The notes below the pieces were generated by a model. The model did not search any database. It saw nothing but the letters and a program-made list of their open reading frames with translations, and was not told the DNA's origin. From NCBI RefSeq assembly GCF_028596125.1, contig NZ_CP117229.1, forward strand, positions 1,534,001 through 1,598,000: a DNA stretch of 64,000 nucleotides. Direction: 5' to 3'. The DNA comes from Listeria innocua (GTDB taxonomy: Bacteria; Bacillota; Bacilli; Lactobacillales; Listeriaceae). Positions 56,238 through 64,000 of the stretch are shown in pieces. Position 1 is the stretch's first letter. Every line of letters starts with the position of its first letter. The position numbers and the translations under genes are program-made.

Positions 56238-57041
56238 TTATAGACCTAAATTGGTTAATGCTTGTTCTAGGGAGCCAAATGATTGGAGTTTCGAAATATT
56301 CGAACCAACCTGAATTGTGCGCTGGGCAAAGCTTGGTTGCATACCAGAAAGTATCGGGATTAATCCAATCAATTTAAATGATTGAATCATATCTTCCATG
56401 TGTTTTGTTGCAAAATCATCTTTTAACACGGCGCTAGAAAAATCTATTACGATGAAGTCTAAATTTAACTTATCCGCAGATTCGATTGCTTTTTCTTTCA
56501 TAAAATAGCCTCGATCATCATCTAAACTTCCAACTATTGGCAACACTCCGATGGAATCAGTAATCGGAATAATACGCGTCGATAATTGGATAATCTCTTT
56601 GCGCTGAGCCATAACTTGATTTCTATTTTCTTGCATAAATCCTTCAAGAAGCTGCTGTTGAATGGATGCGAGTGTGTCTTTTATTTCTAACATAAACTGA
56701 ATAATATCAGCATCCGTATAAAAAACATCTTCAGTTTCTTTCCATTTAAGTAAGCTGTTTATAATAAATTTATCAATTTCGCTCATATGTTGATGGATTT
56801 TTCTAATGTCCGTTTTGTCATTGAAGCGTCTTTTACCGATGTTTTCAAAATCTCGTTCTTTCACTCCCGTAATGACATCAATAATCATGCCACACGATGC
56901 GGTACTTAGTGAGCGAATAGATTGTTCATCCTCACCAGCACTAAGCCTCAACTTATACTCATCCGTTTGAGTATAATAATTATCGTAAAAATTGTTAACT
57001 ACCTCTGAACGACGACTAATCAAAAATTCTTTAATTTGCAT
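56238..57041 (-). CDS. RsbR-family stressosome paralogue with aspartates at both phosphosites
   Basis: 267 residues: an N-terminal globin-like sensor (about 1-145, all helical) and a C-terminal STAS domain (about 155-265: VLPIVGSL, FIVIDFSSAV, GLIPILSGMQPSFAQRTIQ). RsbR proteins build the 1.8 MDa stressosome that controls sigma-B. The kinase RsbT normally phosphorylates two threonines, T171 and T205 in B. subtilis RsbRA. Here the equivalent positions read D175 (SLDDDRG) and D209 (LKDDFA). ATG six bases after AAGGAG. Last gene after the SNF2 helicase and a stress protein. Confidence 0.9.
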   Translation of the reverse strand: MQIKEFLISRRSEVVNNFYDNYYTQTDEYKLRLSAGEDEQSIRSLSTASCGMIIDVITGVKERDFENIGKRRFNDKTDIRKIHQHMSEIDKFIINSLLKWKETEDVFYTDADIIQFMLEIKDTLASIQQQLLEGFMQENRNQVMAQRKEIIQLSTRIIPITDSIGVLPIVGSLDDDRGYFMKEKAIESADKLNLDFIVIDFSSAVLKDDFATKHMEDMIQSFKLIGLIPILSGMQPSFAQRTIQVGSNISKLQSFGSLEQALTNLGL

Positions 57042-57064
57042 AAACTTCTCCTTTTTCACCGATA

Positions 57065-57487
57065 CTATCTCGCAAAAATTAAGATGTTATCTGCATGTAA
57101 ATTTTCAATCATTTTATCAACCTGTTCTTCTGTTAAGTCGAAATCTTCTAGAAGTTTTTTAACAGATTTATCGTCTGTTTTTGAGAACCATTTAGCAAAA
57201 GGTCCTGCCGCATATAGGGCGCCGTATTTCGGATTATAAGCTTGTGGAATAACAATTGCGCCACTAAGTGATTGCAGTATTCCAGAGATAATGCCAAACG
57301 CCTCTTCATTAACTGGACGTTCGATTTCAATATTTTCTTTTTCCGCTAATGTTTCGAGATTTTTATTATGTTTAGATTTAGCTAAAACAGAAATATCTTC
57401 TTTTTCATAGCCCTCACTTACTAACTTGTTGATAATTTCCTCTGCTGCGCCTACATTTTGAACTGCGAATACTTCCCACTTTTTCAT
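57065..57487 (-). CDS. General stress protein 17M-like (YflT domain) protein
   Basis: 140 residues. The N-terminal repeat pattern EVFAVQNVGAAEEIINKLVSEGYEKEDISVLAKSKHN resembles the heat-induced stress protein YflT/GS17M fold; a glycine/alanine-rich middle (FGIISGILQSLSGAIVIPQAYNPKYGALYAAGPF) and acidic C-terminal helices follow. No catalytic residues. Start ATG shares one base with the helicase stop (TAATG). Stress role is inferred from the domain and the RsbR neighbour 23 bases away. Confidence 0.7.
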   Translation of the reverse strand: MKKWEVFAVQNVGAAEEIINKLVSEGYEKEDISVLAKSKHNKNLETLAEKENIEIERPVNEEAFGIISGILQSLSGAIVIPQAYNPKYGALYAAGPFAKWFSKTDDKSVKKLLEDFDLTEEQVDKMIENLHADNILIFAR

Positions 57488-60400
57488 TATTTGTCATCCC
57501 TTCCATTATCCAATTGTAAAATTTGTTTAATTTCTTCTGTGTTTAACTTACCTAGCATTTGTTCCCCTGGTTGGATAAGTTCATCCACGAGCGCTTGTTT
57601 TTTCTTTTGTAAGTCAAAAATTCGTTCTTCAATCGTTCCTTTTGTAATCATTCGGAACACTTGAACGACACGTTTTTGACCGATTCTGTGAGCACGTCCT
57701 GTCGCTTGTTCTTCTACAGCTGGATTCCACCATAAGTCGTATAATATCACCGTATCTGCACCCACAAGATTTAGCCCGGTTCCTCCTGCTTTTAAAGAGA
57801 TTAGGAAAATATCATTCTCACCTTCATTAAAAGCATTAACCATATCTAATCTTGTTTTAGCAGGCGTTTTACCATCCATATAGAAAAGGGGTTGACCATC
57901 TTCTTCTAATTTCCGGCGAATAATCGCAAGCATACCAGTGAACTGAGAAAAAATCAGTATTCGTTTGCCGTTTTCTCTTGCTGTCTGTATTGTATCAAAT
58001 AACTGTAGTAATTTACCAGATTCACCTTGATAATTTTCGACAAAAAGGCTCGGATCACAGCAAATTTGGCGTAAACGGGTTAATCCCGCGAGTAATTTGA
58101 TTCGTTCTTCCGAAGCATTGCCATTACTTTCTTCTAAATCAGCTTGAATTTTCTCTAAATAAGCTAAGTAGATTGTTTTTTGCTCATCGGTTAATTCAGA
58201 ATAAAGGTTTGTTTCAATTTTATCGGGTAGTTCTTTTACTACGTCTTGTTTTAATCTGCGCAGTAAGAACGGACGAATCATTTTGGCAATGTTTTCGTAT
58301 GGTATTTCTTTGAATTTGCGTAGCGATGGGAAAAATCCTGGCATTAATGTTTGGAAAATCGCCCATAATTCATCAATACTATTTTCAAGCGGCGTTCCAC
58401 TTAACGCAAATACATGATTTCGTTTAAGCGCTCGCACCGCTTGAGATGCTTTTGTATGGTAGTTTTTAATGGCTTGCGATTCATCAATAATGACACTTGA
58501 AAAAGCTACATCAGCGAAATGAATAATATCTTGACGTAAAGATGGATAAGAAATCAAATAAACATGACCGTGTTTTATCTCTTCCATTTCTGCCATACGA
58601 GCCTGTTTCGTTCCATGTAAAACAGTCACAGGGATTTCTGGCGCAAATTTTTCTAATTCACTTTGCCAGTTGTAGAGCAGTGAGGCTGGTGTAACTATTA
58701 AGACCGGTTTTAAGTTCGGATTCTCTTCTAATTCTGATGCCAAGAAGCTAATCGTTTGTACAGTTTTACCGAGTCCCATATCATCTGCCAAAATACCACC
58801 AAGATTATATTTAGCAAGTGATTTCATCCATTCAAAACCTGTTAACTGATAATCACGCAACTCTGCTTTTAATCCTTTTGGTAAACTAAAACTGTCTTCT
58901 GATTGAGTAGTTATGTCTGTCAGTAGTTCACGGAAAGAACGGCTGAATTTATGATGTTCATCTTGCGTTCCCGCCCCTAAAATATCGTAAATTTGCATAC
59001 CTCGATAAAGCGGAACTTGCATATTCGGCTGGACATCTTTTTTACGCACTTCTAACATTTGTAGTACGTCTTCCATTTGTTTATAGTTTTCCGATTCAAG
59101 CGATAAGAAACGTCCATTTTTCAGACGATGATAGCTACGTTTTTCTCGCAATGATTCTAGGACATTTTGGACTTCTTCTTCCGGGATGCCTTTGAAATCA
59201 AACGAAACAGAAAGATAATCATTATCTGAAGAAACATCTAGCGTTGTCACAGGGCGCACGTTGTCTTCTACCATTTCTTCTAAACCATCTTCCATATAAA
59301 TCTCCGCATACTCGGCAAGTTTTGGAATGGTTCGATAGTAAAATTGATATAAATCCTTTTCTTGTTTATTAACAACCATTTTTGTTCCTGAAAAATGAAC
59401 AGGAGCGCTTTCGATAATATTCATCACGCGTGCTTCTTTTTCCACATCACGAATCATGATTTTTTCGTTTTCTTCTTCCGTAATTGCAAATGGATCAAAT
59501 AATTGATTGCCATAATGATATTCAAGGCGTAATGTATGCTCTCCGTATTCCAATGCAATAAATAATTTACAATCAAGTGGTTGCTGTGTAATCCGGTCTT
59601 CAATCGAGTCGTCCAGTTTCAACTTACCACTTTTTTGTAAAGCTGGTAAAACATAGGAAATCACTTCACTCAATTGCGACTCCGAAAACTGCACCACTTC
59701 ATTTTTCGTAACTTTGTGAAACTCAATTAACGGTTTTAAAGATTCCCAAACTTCTTTAACAGGAATGAAAAAAGTACCATCAAAGAAAAGTAACTGATAA
59801 GCTTCGAAAAAGATTGCTTGTTGTAAGTCTTCCATTTCTAGTTGGTATTTGTCATCCGCACTTTTTTTAAGTTCAAAAATAAAGTCTAGGTTATCGCGGC
59901 GAACGTTGATGCCGCGGTATTTAATATCTTCTACGCGTTCTTTCATAATAATACAAGTCGTGTCGCGCTCAGTTAAGAGTTCTAATAGTTCACCAGCCAT
60001 ACTAGGTGGAATAGTTAGATTTTTCTCTTCCGCATAGGATTTTGACCAGTAGAAAGAATCTGTATCATACATCTTGGCAATTTCACTGATTTGAAGTAAT
60101 TTGTCCAAAATTTGTTTGTCTTCTTCCAAAAAGAAATGCTCGTTTGGATCATAAGCAAAATTCTTAGTAAATACAAGCCACTGCCGATCACGAATCGCAG
60201 CTAAAAACGTATTCATATTTTTTACTACATATGTTCGCTCTGTCCCTACTTTGACTTCAATTGTCATAATATAACTAGAATCATCGGGTTTTAAGCGAAT
60301 GATATATTGTGTTTGAAGTGGTATTTTATTAGTAATATCCTCTTCCACTTCAAGTTGTTGCGCCATATTTTGTTGAAAAAGGGAAAGAAGTGTATTTGAT

Positions 60401-60705
60401 TCTTGTGTGAGAATTCGATTTTTAAAATCTTGTTTGGCTGCTTTTTGTTTTTCTTTTTCCATTTTTAAATGTGTCGCGTAGATATGTTTGCAAATAGCAT
60501 TTAGCTGAAAATCGGCACAGCTACAAGCATAATTTTCACTACCAGCATCTTCTACGACATTTTGATCAATAAAATAGGTTAAAAAATGGTCTGATGCGTC
60601 TTTTTCACGAAACTGAATGATTTCTCCGTCTTCCATCAGTTTTTTTCCAGCCTGTTTCACACTATATGGAATCATTTTATTTTGAATTGCTGTAAAGTGC
60701 TCCAT
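57487..60705 (-). CDS. SNF2-family helicase with N-terminal SWIM zinc finger
   Basis: 1072-residue DNA-dependent ATPase. A SWIM-type CxCxnCxH is at about residues 55-80 (YACSCADFQLNAICKHIY); a long middle region of about 500 residues follows; then motor motifs I GGILADDMGLGKTVQTI, II VIIDESQAIKN, III FALSGTPLENS, and helicase C with FSQFTGMLAIIRRKL and LKAGGTGLNLVGADTVILYDLWWNP, ATGRAHRIGQ. Probably translocates on duplex DNA and remodels proteins, RapA/SSO1653-like. Start ATG nine bases after GGGAGG. Own promoter plus sbcDC upstream. Confidence 0.93.
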   Translation of the reverse strand: MEHFTAIQNKMIPYSVKQAGKKLMEDGEIIQFREKDASDHFLTYFIDQNVVEDAGSENYACSCADFQLNAICKHIYATHLKMEKEKQKAAKQDFKNRILTQESNTLLSLFQQNMAQQLEVEEDITNKIPLQTQYIIRLKPDDSSYIMTIEVKVGTERTYVVKNMNTFLAAIRDRQWLVFTKNFAYDPNEHFFLEEDKQILDKLLQISEIAKMYDTDSFYWSKSYAEEKNLTIPPSMAGELLELLTERDTTCIIMKERVEDIKYRGINVRRDNLDFIFELKKSADDKYQLEMEDLQQAIFFEAYQLLFFDGTFFIPVKEVWESLKPLIEFHKVTKNEVVQFSESQLSEVISYVLPALQKSGKLKLDDSIEDRITQQPLDCKLFIALEYGEHTLRLEYHYGNQLFDPFAITEEENEKIMIRDVEKEARVMNIIESAPVHFSGTKMVVNKQEKDLYQFYYRTIPKLAEYAEIYMEDGLEEMVEDNVRPVTTLDVSSDNDYLSVSFDFKGIPEEEVQNVLESLREKRSYHRLKNGRFLSLESENYKQMEDVLQMLEVRKKDVQPNMQVPLYRGMQIYDILGAGTQDEHHKFSRSFRELLTDITTQSEDSFSLPKGLKAELRDYQLTGFEWMKSLAKYNLGGILADDMGLGKTVQTISFLASELEENPNLKPVLIVTPASLLYNWQSELEKFAPEIPVTVLHGTKQARMAEMEEIKHGHVYLISYPSLRQDIIHFADVAFSSVIIDESQAIKNYHTKASQAVRALKRNHVFALSGTPLENSIDELWAIFQTLMPGFFPSLRKFKEIPYENIAKMIRPFLLRRLKQDVVKELPDKIETNLYSELTDEQKTIYLAYLEKIQADLEESNGNASEERIKLLAGLTRLRQICCDPSLFVENYQGESGKLLQLFDTIQTARENGKRILIFSQFTGMLAIIRRKLEEDGQPLFYMDGKTPAKTRLDMVNAFNEGENDIFLISLKAGGTGLNLVGADTVILYDLWWNPAVEEQATGRAHRIGQKRVVQVFRMITKGTIEERIFDLQKKKQALVDELIQPGEQMLGKLNTEEIKQILQLDNGRDDK

Positions 60706-60746
60706 TACTTTCTTCCTCCCAAAACCGTCCATTACTCTAAACTACT

Positions 60747-60775
60747 ATTATATAGGAAAAGACGAGTGACGGCAA
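60747..60775 (-). promoter_or_regulatory. Promoter of the helicase operon
   Basis: TTGCCG, 17-base spacer, TATAAT on the minus strand, in the 83-base gap after sbcC. Confidence 0.75.
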
Positions 60776-60788
60776 CGCAAGCGGTCTT

Positions 60789-63700
60789 TTAGCTATTAGC
60801 AGTAATAAATTTAGTTGTACTTCCGTGATTAGTTGCAGTTACTTCTAACCTTGCTGAAATGCGTTCTTTTAGCTCTGGCACATGGGAAATAATCCCGACT
60901 AAGCGGCCGTTTTCTTGTGTTTCCAGTAAACATTCTACGGCGACCTCTAATGACTCTGGATCAAGCGTTCCAAATCCTTCATCAATAAACATGGTTTCCA
61001 GTGAAATTCCACCAGCCATTTCTTGGACAACTTCTGCAAGCGACAAAGCAAGTGCTAGCGAGGTTTTAAAGCTTTCTCCACCTGAAAGTGTTTTTACATG
61101 ACGCGTCAGCCCCGTATATTCATCAAAAACTTCAAGTTCTAACCCACTTTGGACATTCCCTTTTGCTTTTTCGATTTTTCGCTTGAGTTCAAAACGTCCG
61201 CTAGTCATTTTAGATAAACGATGATTAGCTCGGTGGATAATAGTATCTAAAAACATCGCTAAAATATAACGTTCAAATGTTAGCCTTCTAGCATTTTTAC
61301 CACGAGCTGAGTCTGCTAATAAGCCAATGTCCGCATAATTTTCTTCTGCTTTTTCTACTGCTTGAATACTGTTTTGATAGTTTTCGGCAAGTTCTTTTCG
61401 TTTCAAAACAAAGTCGCGTTGTTTAATTGTGTTTTCTTCTGACTGAGCAAGTTCTAATTGTTTTTCGGTCATAAATGATTCTAGTTGTTCGATATTTGGT
61501 TTTTGTTTGTTTTTCAGTTTTTCTGTTAAATCAGCTTGGCGTGATATAGCTAAATGGCGTTTCCGCTCAAAGTCAGCTAGTTGTTCTTCTTTACTTTTTA
61601 GTTCTTCTACTGACATTAAAGCTTGTTTATAAGCCTCATAAGTAGGAAAATCATTTTGTTTCATTGACTCTTTAAAAACTTCGCGTTGGACTTGTAATGC
61701 TTCTTTAGCGTCCAGTGTTGTGTTCTCGGCAGATTGCAATGTTGATTCCAGCCTAGTTGTTTCTTTTTCAGCTTCTCTAAATATTTTATCCACTTGTTCG
61801 GCTTGTTCCAGATGCGTTTTAATGCTGTTACTTAATTCATTCTTTTTCTTATCAAAAATAGTTTTATCTCGTAAATCGGCTGGAATTGCTTGTTCTAAAT
61901 AGCTTAGTTTTCCAGATGAGAGTTGGACTTCTTGATGAAAACTTTCTACTTGAAGAGCCGTATTATTTTTTTCTGTTTCTAGCTCTTTTTGTTTGTTTTT
62001 TAATGTTTCAAGTGCGCCTTGAATATTTTCTTTTTGCGCCACGTTAGTTTGCAATTGATTTATTTGATCTGTTAGGTTTTTAGCTAATTGGCGGTTTTCT
62101 GCTAATAACTTTTCTACTGCAACTAAGTCCACATCTGCTATATCCGCCCATTCAGCTAATTGCCATTCAAGTTGGCTGATTGATTTTTCAACCTCATTAA
62201 TCGCTAATTGTTTTTCATGTAGTTTAGCTTTTGCCTCTTCTAGCGTTGTGAGGCTGGCTGATTCCCCGTATTCTGCCAATTGTGGATGTGACACAGATCC
62301 GCAGACAGGACAAGCGTCACCCTCGTGCAAATGAGCTGCGAGTGTTGCAGCTTGTTCTTGTTGTAAATTTGATTCTTCTTGTTTAATCATTGTTTCTATA
62401 GCTAATTTTTCTGTTAAAAGTTGTTTTAGCGTTTGTTCTTCTGTTTGTTTTTGTTTATTCCATAGATCCATTTTCATTCGTTTATTAACAAGTTCTTGAT
62501 TTTTTTCAATGAGAGCTTCGGCAGTTGTTCGTTTATTAATAGCCTCTAAAATCGCTAGTTCTGCTTGGTTAATTTCTCCTAAACGAGTTTCCATTGACTG
62601 TAGTTCTGCTGCGATTTCCTGCTCTGTTTTCATCACTTTTTCTAAACGATCCGCTGCTTCTTTCCAATTAATTTCTGCGCGTCTTTTTTGAATCGTTACT
62701 GTTTCTAATTCAATGATTTTTGGTTCCATTTCTTCTAATTGAAAAAGTGTGCGTTTGTTAGCTTCTAGTACTGCTTCTTGTTCGGCGAGTGCTTCTTTTT
62801 GTTTTTTTGCATTTGAAAATTGGTTTGTTATCAACTCTACTTCATGCGCTACTTGTTTTTCAGTATTTACTGCTGTTTCTAATTGTTCTTTTAAACGGAT
62901 ACAAAGCGCATCCTGAGAACGCAGGTTACTGGCTCTTTTAGCTGCTTCAATTCGGTTTGCTATCACTTGATAAAAATCTTTTTCAGCTTCTAATTTAGCT
63001 ACTTCTTCTATATATAAATCTAAATTTTGCCAATCAAGCAGTTGTTCTTTCGCAAGAGTCACTTTTTCAACCGCTTCACTTGTTTCTTTACGAATGATGC
63101 TTAAAGCACTTTCTAACTCTGCTAAAATTGCTTGTTCTTGCTTGATAGCTTCTGTTTGCAGCAAACTAATTTCAGTTGTTGTCTTGCCGGTTATTTCTAT
63201 TCCTGGCAAGCTGAGTTCGGCAAGCTCGGCGACTTTTTTTCTCGCTTCGACAACTAAAATTTCTGCTTCTTTTTGTTTTTCCCACAGCAAATTTTCAACT
63301 TTTTCATAGTACACGGTATGCGCTAATCGTTGCAAAATCACTTCTTTTTCTTTACTATCCGATACGAGTAGTTCTCTAAATTCCCCTTGAGGAATCATTA
63401 AAATTTGTCTAAATTGATCCACATTAAGTTGAATTAATTCTTCCATTTTCGTATTAACATCACGAACGGAACTCGCAAGGAGCTTCATTTCATCACCTAT
63501 GAGTTCGTATAATTCAGCTTTTTGAGGAGAAGTTGTCGTTCCATTTCCTCGTTGTTTAGCAATTTCTTGTTGAGGAATACGACTGATCTGATAAATTTTG
63601 TCTTTCAATCTAAACACAAGCGTTACTTCCGTTATTTCTTTGTCCGTCGCAAAATGGCTGCGCATGGAAAAACTTTCCCGATCGAATGTGTTTGCTTTTC

Positions 63701-63860
63701 CAAAAATCGCAAAGCTAATTGCATCAAAAATAGTGGATTTCCCCGCCCCTGTTTTACCAGAAATCACGAAAATTTGTTCCGTTCCTAGTTTTTCAAAGTC
63801 AATTACTTCTTTTTTGGCATAAGCTCCAAAAGCTTGCATAGTTAATTTTATCGGTCTCAT
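60789..63860 (-). CDS. sbcC: Nuclease complex ATPase SbcC (Rad50-like)
   Basis: 1023-residue SMC-like ATPase partner of SbcD, processing hairpins and DNA ends. Walker A GKTGAGKSTIFDAISFAIFG at the N-terminus, two long coiled coils around the zinc-hook CPVC (GDACPVCGSVSHPQL, near the middle), C-terminal signature LSGGESFKTSLALALSLAE and Walker B TMFIDEGFGTLDPESL. Starts with ATG overlapping the sbcD stop (ATGA). Confidence 0.96.
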   Translation of the reverse strand: MRPIKLTMQAFGAYAKKEVIDFEKLGTEQIFVISGKTGAGKSTIFDAISFAIFGKANTFDRESFSMRSHFATDKEITEVTLVFRLKDKIYQISRIPQQEIAKQRGNGTTTSPQKAELYELIGDEMKLLASSVRDVNTKMEELIQLNVDQFRQILMIPQGEFRELLVSDSKEKEVILQRLAHTVYYEKVENLLWEKQKEAEILVVEARKKVAELAELSLPGIEITGKTTTEISLLQTEAIKQEQAILAELESALSIIRKETSEAVEKVTLAKEQLLDWQNLDLYIEEVAKLEAEKDFYQVIANRIEAAKRASNLRSQDALCIRLKEQLETAVNTEKQVAHEVELITNQFSNAKKQKEALAEQEAVLEANKRTLFQLEEMEPKIIELETVTIQKRRAEINWKEAADRLEKVMKTEQEIAAELQSMETRLGEINQAELAILEAINKRTTAEALIEKNQELVNKRMKMDLWNKQKQTEEQTLKQLLTEKLAIETMIKQEESNLQQEQAATLAAHLHEGDACPVCGSVSHPQLAEYGESASLTTLEEAKAKLHEKQLAINEVEKSISQLEWQLAEWADIADVDLVAVEKLLAENRQLAKNLTDQINQLQTNVAQKENIQGALETLKNKQKELETEKNNTALQVESFHQEVQLSSGKLSYLEQAIPADLRDKTIFDKKKNELSNSIKTHLEQAEQVDKIFREAEKETTRLESTLQSAENTTLDAKEALQVQREVFKESMKQNDFPTYEAYKQALMSVEELKSKEEQLADFERKRHLAISRQADLTEKLKNKQKPNIEQLESFMTEKQLELAQSEENTIKQRDFVLKRKELAENYQNSIQAVEKAEENYADIGLLADSARGKNARRLTFERYILAMFLDTIIHRANHRLSKMTSGRFELKRKIEKAKGNVQSGLELEVFDEYTGLTRHVKTLSGGESFKTSLALALSLAEVVQEMAGGISLETMFIDEGFGTLDPESLEVAVECLLETQENGRLVGIISHVPELKERISARLEVTATNHGSTTKFITANS

Positions 63861-64000
63861 TCAGTATCCTCCTTTCGCGCTTCTTCAAACACATCTGCTA
63901 ATTTTTGTCGTTGCGTCTCCGTTAATTTCGTACCATTTACATATTCAAAAAATTGCCCAAATAACTCTAAATCATCTTTTTTCATCATTTCTTCAAAGTT
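63857..64000 (-). CDS. sbcD: Nuclease SbcD (Mre11-like), C-terminal end only
   Basis: The last 47 codons are present, ending VFEEARKEDTE; the nuclease domain lies beyond base 64000. Identity rests on its position in ATGA overlap upstream of sbcC and on the acidic C-terminal tail (FEEMMKKDDLELFGQFFEY), not on catalytic motifs. Confidence 0.88.
   Translation of the reverse strand, partial: NFEEMMKKDDLELFGQFFEYVNGTKLTETQRQKLADVFEEARKEDTE

Overview
The window is chromosomal DNA of a low-GC Firmicute, almost certainly Listeria sensu stricto and most likely L. monocytogenes. The evidence is the AT-rich composition, GGAGG ribosome sites, T-box leaders on tyrS and trp, a sigma-B type promoter, an RsbR-type stressosome paralogue, an AdhE of the Listeria adhesion protein type, and a gene order that from memory matches lmo1588-lmo1646 of strain EGD-e (no database was consulted). 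I see no prophage, insertion sequence, CRISPR array, rRNA or tRNA gene. It is conserved core genome, mostly on the minus strand.

Layout. 1-4120: arginine biosynthesis argC-argJ-argB-argD (argD runs off the left edge) behind a perfect sigma-A promoter. 4188-8700: thiI-iscS (sulfur transfer to tRNA and thiamine) and the division regulator ezrA. 8701-10058 (plus strand): free methionine sulfoxide reductase and rpsD with a structured leader. 10065-15285: tyrS with a tyrosine T-box, ccpA, the chorismate mutase-DAHP synthase aroA, and ytxG-ytxH behind a sigma-B promoter. 15407-25348: an M29 aminopeptidase, a 2-Cys peroxiredoxin with a PerR/Fur-like box, murC, the soluble FtsK-type translocase sftA, and the ytoP-ytpP-ytpQ-ytpR block. 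25345-34265: a cysteine-free CsoR-family protein, ytnP, ytmP-trmB, a MarR/MFS pair, D-amino acid transaminase, pepV, a Nudix protein and nnrD. 34264-38786: a PAP2 phosphatase, two tandem MurJ/YtgP-type flippases and a small membrane protein.

38857-45770 is a complete trpEGDCFBA operon with overlapping genes, read from a promoter through two consecutive tryptophan T-boxes. Divergent from it is adhE (46216-48816), with a Rex-type operator directly upstream of its promoter. Then follow a VOC protein, an ABC exporter pair, and on the minus strand an S66 peptidase, tag, a small membrane protein and aconitase. The right end (56238-64000) holds sbcD-sbcC, an SNF2/SWIM helicase, a general stress protein and an RsbR paralogue.

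Pathway logic: aroA supplies chorismate to trpE and tyrosine synthesis, and the tyrS and trp T-boxes sense the end products. CcpA, Rex-adhE and aconitase represent central carbon and redox control. PAP2, MurJ paralogues, MurC, D-amino acid transaminase and EzrA are cell-wall and division functions. The most unusual points are two aspartates at the expected phosphothreonine positions of the RsbR paralogue, a CsoR-family protein with no cysteine, the tandem Trp T-boxes, a glycine in the feedback motif of TrpE, and three short leader reading frames (upstream of ezrA, murC and adhE) that are too short to judge by composition. I did not find a clearly novel multi-gene system.
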